A stretch of DNA of 14,610 nt from Candidatus Dormiibacterota bacterium (GTDB lineage: Bacteria; Chloroflexota; Dormibacteria; Aeolococcales; Aeolococcaceae), in contig CATPAP010000045.1 in assembly GCA_955651875.1 (NCBI GenBank), forward strand, positions 1 through 14,610, read 5' to 3'. Of this stretch, positions 1-5,617 are shown in pieces. The stretch's first letter is position 1, and the number at the start of each line of letters is the position of its first letter. The notes beneath the pieces are model-generated. The model was not told the origin of the DNA. It was given only the letters and a program-made list of their open reading frames with translations, and searched no databases. The position numbers were made by a program, and so were the translations under genes.

Positions 1-834
1 ATTCGCCATCACAACGCGACCGACGTGTCGAGCGATCTCCACGCCGCCACCGCCGCCTCGCAGGGTAAGCCGATGGTGGTGACGTACAGCCGCGGCGTGA
101 AGGTTCAGACGACGACCATCACGCCCTCACTCATCGTGGTCAACGGTAATGCGAGCACCGTGCCGGGTCCGGCGCCCGCCCAACCCCTTCCCGTCGGTGA
201 ATTCGTGGTCACCGCGCTCAACAGCGATCCCGTCCCGGCCGGCGACCCCGCCGGGGTCCTCGCTGCCCAGCCCGCCGTGCTGTCAGGGTTCGTCGTCAAG
301 GACGACGGAAGCAGGGGCCCGTCGTACTCGAATGTGAGCGCGACCGGCATCAACGACGGCGCGGGCGCCGCCGGCGCCATCCAGGCGGCCTGGCGACTGG
401 GTGTCCAACCGGGGTTCGACGGCGAACCCCTGCCGCAGGCGGCCTCTGACGGGTTCGGCCAGATCCCGAGATTCGTCACCGGGACGTTCTCCGGGTTGTA
501 CGACCTCATCACCAACCCTCGCAGCGGTGGCCTGACCGGTCCCCACGGCGTCAGCGGGCCGGTCGGCATCGTCCGCGCGACCGCATCTCAGACCCAGCAA
601 GGGCCGCGGGAGCTGCTGGGGTGGATAGCCTTCATCAGCATCAACCTCGGGCTCATCAACATATTGCCGATCCCATTCCTGGACGGCGGCAAGGCCTTCC
701 TCCTGCTGATCGAGGCGGTGCGCCGGCGCCGGTTGGATCCACGCTTGGAGGCCCTCACCTACGCGGTCGGCCTCGCCCTGGTTGTCCTGTTCGTTATCTA
801 TGTCACCATCGGAGACGTGAGCAGGCCCCAATGA
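1..834 (+). CDS. rseP: M50 site-2 (RIP) metalloprotease, C-terminal part
   Basis: This is an intramembrane zinc protease of the RseP/Rip1 type, which cleaves membrane-bound anti-sigma factors and similar substrates within the membrane. The frame is open from base 1, so the N-terminus with the HExxH zinc site is outside the window. Visible parts are the end of a PDZ-like region (GKPMVVTYSRG... at about 61-150), a long Pro/Ala/Gly-rich stretch, the SGPVGIV segment (about 556-573), a membrane helix running into NILPIPFLDGG (658-690, with the third zinc-ligand Asp of the family at 682-684), and a last membrane helix ending VTIGDVSRPQ. The stretch between the PDZ core and the next conserved block is longer than usual. 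The stop overlaps the ispG start (ATGA), so the two are probably translationally coupled. Family assignment is secure; the substrate is unknown. Confidence 0.9.
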   Translation: MRHHNATDVSSDLHAATAASQGKPMVVTYSRGVKVQTTTITPSLIVVNGNASTVPGPAPAQPLPVGEFVVTALNSDPVPAGDPAGVLAAQPAVLSGFVVKDDGSRGPSYSNVSATGINDGAGAAGAIQAAWRLGVQPGFDGEPLPQAASDGFGQIPRFVTGTFSGLYDLITNPRSGGLTGPHGVSGPVGIVRATASQTQQGPRELLGWIAFISINLGLINILPIPFLDGGKAFLLLIEAVRRRRLDPRLEALTYAVGLALVVLFVIYVTIGDVSRPQ

Positions 835-2006
835 GCACCATCACACGCCGCCCCACCGTTCCCGTCAACGTCGGCGGGGTGATCATCGGCGGCGCCGCGC
901 CGATCCCGGTGCAGACGATGACCAAGACGCAGACCGAGGACGTCGGCGCGACCCTCGCCCAGATCGAGCGGGCCGCGAAGGCAGGCGCCGACATCATCCG
1001 GGTCACGTGCGACACCCAGGACGCCGGCGTCGCCATGCGCGAGATCGTCAAGGGGTCTCCGATCCCGGTGATCGCCGACGTCCACTACGACGCGCCCCTG
1101 GCGCTCCGCGCGCTCGAGGCTGGCATCGCATGTCTGCGACTCAACCCCGGCAACATCACCGACCCCACCAAGGTGCGTGACATCGCCACCGAGGCCGCCG
1201 CCCGAGATGTGCCCATCCGCATCGGCGTCAACAGCGGGAGCATCCCGCAGCGCAAGGAGCTCGAACGCGGCCGCGGCGCCACCATCGAGGAGACCGCCGA
1301 GCGGATGGTCGAAGCCGCCCTCGGCCACATCCGCATCCTCGAGGAGCTCGACTTCCGCAACATCAAGGTGTCGCTCAAGGCGAGCGACGTGCTCACCAAC
1401 ATCGCCGTCAACCGCAAGTTCGCCGCGCTGGGCAACCGCTATCCGCTGCACCTCGGCCTGACCGAGGCGGGCCCGGTCGAGTCGGGAAGCGTGAAGAGCG
1501 CGATGGGCATCGGCATCCTGCTCGCCGAGGGCATCGGCGACACCATCCGCGTCTCGCTGGTCGGCGAGCCGGAGGACGAGGTCCGGGTCGGCCGCCAGAT
1601 TCTCCAGAACCTCAGCGAGAAGGGCAACGGCCCCAACCTCATCGCCTGTCCCACCTGCGGGCGTCTCGAGATCGACATGTTTCCGATGGTGGCGCGGGTT
1701 GAGGAGGCGCTCCGCGACGTGCGCCGCACCATCAACGTCTCGGTCATGGGCTGCGTGGTCAACGGGCCCGGCGAGGGGATGCACGCGGACATCGGCATCG
1801 CCGGCGGCCGCCAGAAGGGCATCCTCTACCGCGGTGGCAAGGTGATCGCGTCGCTCCCGCAGGAACAGCTTATCGACCAGCTGGTCGCCGAGCTGAAGGT
1901 GATCGCGGCCGAGGATGCGCGCCTGCTCGCCGCGGGCGAACCCCTGCCGACGGGCCTCGGCGAGAGTGATGCGCCCCTGCAGCCGCTGCCGGTGGCAGCC
2001 GTCTAA
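831..2006 (+). CDS. ispG: 4-hydroxy-3-methylbut-2-enyl diphosphate synthase (IspG/GcpE)
   Basis: IspG is the [4Fe-4S] enzyme that reductively opens methylerythritol cyclodiphosphate to HMBPP in the MEP isoprenoid pathway. The 391-residue protein has the usual bacterial length. The N-terminal TIM barrel contains VQTMTKTQTEDV, ADVHYD and LRLNPGNI. The C-terminal cluster domain carries CPTCGR (Cys273, Cys276) and MGCVVNGPGEG (Cys308, Glu315), equivalent to the E. coli ligands C270, C273, C305 and E312 with a constant offset of three. The ATG at 831 is preferred because it overlaps the protease stop as ATGA and begins the conserved MSTITRRPTVPVNVGG region. The frame continues upstream to 621 only as a shadow of the protease gene. 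The protease-ispG pairing matches the dxr-rip-ispG clusters of many Gram-positive bacteria. The last 30 or so residues are a variable tail. Confidence 0.97.
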   Translation: MSTITRRPTVPVNVGGVIIGGAAPIPVQTMTKTQTEDVGATLAQIERAAKAGADIIRVTCDTQDAGVAMREIVKGSPIPVIADVHYDAPLALRALEAGIACLRLNPGNITDPTKVRDIATEAAARDVPIRIGVNSGSIPQRKELERGRGATIEETAERMVEAALGHIRILEELDFRNIKVSLKASDVLTNIAVNRKFAALGNRYPLHLGLTEAGPVESGSVKSAMGIGILLAEGIGDTIRVSLVGEPEDEVRVGRQILQNLSEKGNGPNLIACPTCGRLEIDMFPMVARVEEALRDVRRTINVSVMGCVVNGPGEGMHADIGIAGGRQKGILYRGGKVIASLPQEQLIDQLVAELKVIAAEDARLLAAGEPLPTGLGESDAPLQPLPVAAV

Positions 2007-2064
2007 GCCCCCCGGGGGAGACCGCCGCCCACGACGCGTAACGCCGGTCACTCGGCATGTGCAA

Positions 2065-2070
2065 TAAAAT
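2065..2070 (+). promoter_or_regulatory. Candidate -10 box for the osmoprotectant transporter operon
   Basis: TAAAAT differs from TATAAT at one position and is the only AT-rich island in the 133-nt gap between ispG and the first permease. No convincing -35 box is seen 16-18 nt upstream. Transcription would start near 2077, giving a leader of about 60 nt that contains the hairpin at 2076-2101. Confidence 0.3.
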
Positions 2071-2075
2071 GCGTC

Positions 2076-2101
2076 CTGCGGGGGTAGGCGGGCTCCCGCA
2101 G
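2076..2101 (+). other. Stem-loop between ispG and the transporter operon
   Basis: CTGCGGG (2076-2082) pairs perfectly with CCCGCAG (2095-2101) around a 12-nt loop. No T-run follows. It could be a U-less terminator for the protease-ispG operon or a structure in the leader of the next operon; the sequence does not decide. Confidence 0.35.
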
Positions 2102-2139
2102 TCTCGAGAACTGGCCGCCCACACCGAGGGCGACTCTCA

Positions 2140-2790
2140 ATGAGCACCCTTCGGTACATCCTAGACAACTGGGACACCCTGCGCCCCCAGGTCCTCACCC
2201 ATTTGGAGATCGTGGCCATCTCCATCCTGGTGGCCGCGGTCGCCGGGCTGGCTCTCGGCATCCTGGCGGCGCGCTCCGAGCGGTTCGCGGCGTTGATCCT
2301 CGCTGTGACCGGGATCATCCTCACCGTCCCCAGCTTTGCTCTCTTCGGGCTGCTGTCCATCTGGTTCGGATTGGGCAACCCGCCGGTGGTCATCGGGCTG
2401 ATCCTCTACGCGCTGCTCCCCATCGTGCGCAACACGCGGGCGGGGATCCTTGCGGTTGACTCGGCGGTGACCGAGGCCGCGCGAGGCATGGGGATGAGCG
2501 GCCAACAGGTGCTCACTCGGGTGGAGCTTCCGCTGGCGCTGGGGGTGATCCTCGGCGGCCTCCGCCAGGCGACGGTGATGATCGTCGCCATCGCCACCGT
2601 CGGGGCAGCTGTCGGGGCCAACGACCTCGGCCAGCCCATCTTCTCCGCCCTGTCGCGCGACACCGGGACCCTCGAGCAGGTCCTCGCCGGCATCATTCCC
2701 GTCGCCATCATCGGGATATTCGCCGACGTGGTGCTCGCGGGTGTGCAGCGCCTGCTCTCCAAGGGACGTGTGGCGGTGGCCGCGACGTGA
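2140..2790 (+). CDS. Osmoprotectant ABC transporter permease (OpuCB/OpuCD type)
   Basis: This is an inner-membrane subunit of a glycine betaine/choline/carnitine-type importer. The 216 residues match the short OpuB/OpuC/YehW permeases. About five or six hydrophobic segments are visible, among them VAISILVAAVAGLALGIL and LAVTGIILTVPSFALFGLL. The conserved TVPS-FALFG and YALLPIVRNT motifs are present, followed by the cytoplasmic EAA loop EAARGMGMSGQQVLTRVELP that docks on the ATPase. The ATG at 2140 has a GAGGG ribosome-binding site at 2126-2130. The stop overlaps the GTG of the ATPase gene (GTGA), and all four importer genes follow in one direction. The family is clear; the exact solute cannot be read from the permease. 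Confidence 0.93.
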   Translation: MSTLRYILDNWDTLRPQVLTHLEIVAISILVAAVAGLALGILAARSERFAALILAVTGIILTVPSFALFGLLSIWFGLGNPPVVIGLILYALLPIVRNTRAGILAVDSAVTEAARGMGMSGQQVLTRVELPLALGVILGGLRQATVMIVAIATVGAAVGANDLGQPIFSALSRDTGTLEQVLAGIIPVAIIGIFADVVLAGVQRLLSKGRVAVAAT

Positions 2791-3725
2791 TCACCTTCGA
2801 CCGCGTCAGCAAGCGCTACGGCGACGTCGACGCCGTCCACGAGCTGTCACTCGAGATCCCATCCCACGAGATCGTCATCTTCGTTGGCCCGTCGGGCTGC
2901 GGGAAGACGACCTCCTTGAAGATGATCAACCGGCTGATTGAACCGTCGTCAGGCGTCATCAGCATTGACGGCACGGACACGAGCACGGTCGACGTCAACG
3001 AGTTGCGGCGCTCGCTCGGCTACGTGATCCAGCAGGTGGGCCTGTTCCCCCATCAAACCGTCGCGGAGAACGTGGCGACTGTGCCGCGGCTCGCCGGTTG
3101 GGACAAGCGCCGCATCGTCGCCCGTACGGAGGAGCTGCTCGAGCTCGTCGGCTTGCCGGCGGCGCAATACGCCACGCGCCTACCGGCAGAGCTCAGCGGT
3201 GGCGAGCGCCAGCGCGTCGGCGTGGCCCGCGCTCTGGGCATCGATCCCAACGTCCTCCTCATGGACGAGCCCTTCGGGGCCATCGACCCCATCGCGCGCG
3301 AGCGGCTGCAGAACGAGCTTCTCCGGCTGCAGCGGGTGGTGGGCAAGACGATCGTGTTCGTCACCCACGACATCGACGAGGCCATCCGGCTCGGCGATCG
3401 CGTCGCGCTCTTCTCGACCGGAGGAGTGCTCGAACAGTACGACACGCCCGAGGAGTTGCTCGCCCATCCCGCGTCGCAGTTCGTCGAGGACTTCCTCGGG
3501 GAGGGCAGGATGGTGCGCCGCCTGTCCCTGATCACCGTCCGCGACGCACCGCTGGCCGTGATCAACGGCAGCCTTCCTCCCATCGAGAAGGTGGACGCGG
3601 ACGCCACCCTGCGCGACGCGCTGGACGCCGTGCTGCGCGCCGAGGACGGACGTGTTCTGGTTGTCGACTCGGAACGGCCGATCGGCATCGTCGATGCCGA
3701 CGTCATCCGGCGGGCGTCACGGTGA
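2787..3725 (+). CDS. opuCA: Osmoprotectant ABC transporter ATP-binding protein (OpuCA type)
   Basis: This is the cytoplasmic ATPase that powers the importer. All nucleotide-binding motifs are intact in the 312-residue product: Walker A GPSGCGKTT (34-42), Q-loop QQVGLFPH (82-89), signature LSGGERQRVGVARAL (136-150), Walker B LLMDEPFGAID (157-167) and switch His194 in THD. The C-terminal extension from about residue 245 contains one CBS-like unit (VDADATLRDALDAVL..., then VLVVD..RPIGIVDADVIRR). Typical OpuCA/OpuAA proteins carry a CBS pair used in ionic-strength or c-di-AMP sensing, so this looks like a shortened regulatory tail. The GTG start at 2787 is chosen from the GTGA overlap with the permease and because the conserved ITFDRVSKRYG begins at once. 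It overlaps the second permease by 4 nt in the same way. Confidence 0.95.
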   Translation: MITFDRVSKRYGDVDAVHELSLEIPSHEIVIFVGPSGCGKTTSLKMINRLIEPSSGVISIDGTDTSTVDVNELRRSLGYVIQQVGLFPHQTVAENVATVPRLAGWDKRRIVARTEELLELVGLPAAQYATRLPAELSGGERQRVGVARALGIDPNVLLMDEPFGAIDPIARERLQNELLRLQRVVGKTIVFVTHDIDEAIRLGDRVALFSTGGVLEQYDTPEELLAHPASQFVEDFLGEGRMVRRLSLITVRDAPLAVINGSLPPIEKVDADATLRDALDAVLRAEDGRVLVVDSERPIGIVDADVIRRASR

Positions 3726-4480
3726 TCGACGTCTCCGCACCCCGTGGACGCGGCATGGATTTCGCCCGGGTGCGACTGTTCGCCATCCCGATCGCGGTGT
3801 TGGTCGGCCTGGCGATCTCCTTCGGCCTGTTCCAGACCATTAGCGGGTCGATCGCCGACGACCAGGTGCTGAGCCCGGATTTCCTTCTTGCCCGGCTGGT
3901 CGAGCATCTCCACCTGTCCGGCGTCTCGTTCGCGCTGGTGGCGGCCATGGGTGTGCCGCTCGGCATTCTCCTCGCGGGCGCCGGTCGTGCCGTGCGCATC
4001 CCCGTGTTCCTGCTCGCCAACCTGGGCCAGGCGGTACCGGGGATCGGCATTCTGGTGCTCCTGTTCGCGTTTCTCGGCCTGGGCACCGAGCCGACGGTCA
4101 TCGCGCTCGTCGCGTACGGCACACTCCCCGTCCTGCGCAACACCGTCGCCGGGATCCATGGGGTTGACCCGGCGGCGGTCGAGGCTGCCCGCGGCATGGG
4201 GATGACGCGCTGGCAGGCGCTGATGCGCGTCCAGCTTCCGCTGGCCTCGCCGCTGATCTTTGCCGGCCTGCGCACCTCGCTCGTTCTCATCATCGGCACG
4301 GCTACACTCGGCAGCTTTATCGGAGGAGGGGGGCTCGGTGTTGTGATCGCGTCCGGCATCAACATCTCGAATCGCATCATTTTCGTGGGCGCGGTCATGG
4401 TGGCCACGCTCGCACTGCTCGCCGACTGGGCGCTCTCCCTGGTGGAGCGCATCGCCGTTCCGCGAAATATCACCGCCTGA
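3722..4480 (+). CDS. Osmoprotectant ABC transporter permease (second, OpuCB/OpuCD type)
   Basis: This is the second membrane subunit of the importer, 252 residues from GTG 3722. It has an N-terminal membrane helix (RLFAIPIAVLVGLAISFGLF), then further hydrophobic helices, a QAVPGIGILVL segment equivalent to TVPSFALFG in the first permease, YGTLPVLRNTVAGI, and the EAA loop EAARGMGMTRWQALMRVQLP. It ends with a helix before SLVERIAVPRNITA. GTG 3722 forms a GTGA overlap like the preceding junction. An in-frame ATG at 3755 is an alternative start giving 241 residues. The gene is 16 nt from the binding-protein gene. Having two different permeases suggests a heterodimeric channel. Confidence 0.92.
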   Translation: MIDVSAPRGRGMDFARVRLFAIPIAVLVGLAISFGLFQTISGSIADDQVLSPDFLLARLVEHLHLSGVSFALVAAMGVPLGILLAGAGRAVRIPVFLLANLGQAVPGIGILVLLFAFLGLGTEPTVIALVAYGTLPVLRNTVAGIHGVDPAAVEAARGMGMTRWQALMRVQLPLASPLIFAGLRTSLVLIIGTATLGSFIGGGGLGVVIASGINISNRIIFVGAVMVATLALLADWALSLVERIAVPRNITA

Positions 4481-4486
4481 AGGAGG
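4481..4486 (+). promoter_or_regulatory. Strong ribosome-binding site of the binding-protein gene
   Basis: AGGAGG follows the permease stop directly and sits 10 nt before ATG 4497. It is the strongest Shine-Dalgarno sequence in the operon. This fits the usual excess of binding protein over the membrane subunits. Confidence 0.8.
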
Positions 4487-4496
4487 AAAGACCGCT

Positions 4497-5510
4497 ATGA
4501 AGCGCAAAGCCCTGGCCGCACTGCTGATCCTTGTCCCCGCCGCACTGGTTTCATGCGGAAGCAGCAGCAGCCCCAGCAGCAGCAGCGGAGGTGGAGGGGG
4601 GCCCAGCACGTCGTCGATCAAGGTCTGCATCCTGTCGGAATTCCGGACGCGACCGGACGGCTTGCCGGGCCTGACCAAGACCTACAACGCCGCTTACGGC
4701 AAGGCCACGTACGTGGACATCGGCAGCACCGCCGAGAAGAGCATCGCCGGTGGGCAGTGCACCGCCGGCGAGGTGTTCACCACCGACTCGGCGATCCAGG
4801 CGAACAACCTCTACGTCCTCAAGGACGACAAGAACCTCTTCCCGCCGGACAACGCAGGCCTGGTGGTGCGCCAGAGCATCCTGCAGAAGTACCCGGCGAT
4901 CGCCAACCTGATGGCGCCGGTGGCGGCCAAGCTGGACACGGCCACGATGCTCTCCCTCAACACCATGGTCGAGGTGCAGAACATGAAGGTCTCCGACGTC
5001 GCCAAAGCGTGGCTGACCCAGAACGGCTTCCTCGCCAGCAGCTACAGTGGCGGTGGTGGCACCAACGGCTCGGGCAGCGGCTGCGCAGCGGCGTCGGGGT
5101 CGGCCGGCGGCGGCGCCCACGTCAGCATCGGCAGCAAGGGTTTCGCCGAGGAGCAACTCCTCGCCTCGATGACCCAGCTGGTGTTGCAGTCGCACGGCTT
5201 CACGGTTGACTACACGTTCCAGGCAAAGGACAAGGCCATCGGCCAGGCACTCACCACCGGCACCATCGACATGCTCTGGCAGTACACCGGGACTGAGCTG
5301 ACCGACTACCTCGGCCTGGCGACCGGAGCCTTCCCGACTGGACTCGACGACGCCTTCAACTTTGTCGCCAAGAAGGACGCGCCCAACGGCCTGTGCTGGA
5401 CGTCGGAGACGAAGTTCACCGACACCAACGGGGTTGCCATCAAGTCGTCCGACAAGGCGACGTTCGGGGACACGCTGAGCGCGTTCGGCCAGTACCTGGC
5501 GTCCCACTAG
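4497..5510 (+). CDS. opuCC: Circularly permuted osmoprotectant-binding lipoprotein (OpuCC/OpuBC family)
   Basis: This extracytoplasmic receptor of the importer has 337 residues. The signal peptide MKRKALAALLILVPAALVSC carries lipobox LVSC (Cys20), followed by a Ser/Gly tether. The lobes are in reversed order. Residues 41-179 resemble the C-terminal half of OpuCC/OpuBC: EFRTRPDGLPGL (48-59), FTTDSAIQ (94-101) and LYVLKDDKNLFPP (105-117). A Gly/Ser linker (180-207) with a lone Cys196 follows. Residues 208-337 resemble the family's N-terminal half: HVSIGSKGFAEEQ (208-220), TGTIDMLWQYTGTELTDYLG (254-273), and a FTDTNGVAI...TLSAF end that matches the segment preceding the lobe crossover. The two lobes total about 270 residues, so neither is truncated. 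The residue after FPP, usually Tyr in the family, is Asp118. The solute is unknown. Transporter context and strong ribosome-binding site support a working gene. Confidence 0.9.
   Translation: MKRKALAALLILVPAALVSCGSSSSPSSSSGGGGGPSTSSIKVCILSEFRTRPDGLPGLTKTYNAAYGKATYVDIGSTAEKSIAGGQCTAGEVFTTDSAIQANNLYVLKDDKNLFPPDNAGLVVRQSILQKYPAIANLMAPVAAKLDTATMLSLNTMVEVQNMKVSDVAKAWLTQNGFLASSYSGGGGTNGSGSGCAAASGSAGGGAHVSIGSKGFAEEQLLASMTQLVLQSHGFTVDYTFQAKDKAIGQALTTGTIDMLWQYTGTELTDYLGLATGAFPTGLDDAFNFVAKKDAPNGLCWTSETKFTDTNGVAIKSSDKATFGDTLSAFGQYLASH
4560..4586 (+). repeat. AGC microsatellite in the lipoprotein tether
   Basis: (AGC)4-CCC-(AGC)4 encodes SSSSPSSSS right after the lipobox Cys. The tract lies in a flexible tether, where changes in triplet number would be tolerated. 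Confidence 0.8.
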
Positions 5511-5518
5511 CCTGCCGC

Positions 5519-5553
5519 GACGGCGAGGGTGGCTGCGGACCACCCTCGCCGTC
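5519..5553 (+). terminator. Hairpin terminator after the transporter operon
   Basis: A perfect 14-bp inverted repeat, GACGGCGAGGGTGG (5519-5532) with CCACCCTCGCCGTC (5540-5553), encloses a 7-nt loop and starts 8 nt after the binding-protein stop. There is no U-tract, which is common for hairpin terminators in GC-rich genomes. It separates the transporter operon from proS. Confidence 0.75.
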
Positions 5554-5603
5554 CGCTCGATCGGCGGCGCGACGGTGGGGGCAGGCCGTTCGCAGCGCCT
5601 GCC

Positions 5604-5609
5604 TATACT
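5604..5609 (+). promoter_or_regulatory. Candidate -10 box of proS (leaderless)
   Basis: TATACT ends 8 nt before the proS ATG, so transcription would begin at or within about 2 nt of the start codon. No clear -35 hexamer is seen at 16-18 nt spacing, and no Shine-Dalgarno sequence precedes the ATG. Both agree with a leaderless mRNA. Confidence 0.5.
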
Positions 5610-5617
5610 CGGCCGCC

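Noticed and set aside
621..830. 70-codon N-terminal extension of ispG
   Set aside because: It overlaps the conserved end of the protease in another frame and does not resemble IspG; ATG 831 gives the normal family length.
2010..2019. CCCCCGGGGG palindrome after ispG as a terminator
   Set aside because: There is no loop between the arms, so it cannot form a normal hairpin on one strand.
798..2393. 531-codon minus-strand frame over ispG
   Set aside because: It is the complement of ispG and the first permease; repetitive Asp/Gly/Ala/Arg composition and no family signature.
3053..4678. 541-codon minus-strand frame over the ATPase and second permease
   Set aside because: It is antisense to intact, motif-bearing genes; its translation is low-complexity and charged without domains.
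4551..5543. 330-codon minus-strand frame over the binding-protein gene
   Set aside because: Antisense to a gene with signal peptide, ribosome-binding site and family motifs on the + strand; the translation is an Arg/Val/Gly-rich shadow.
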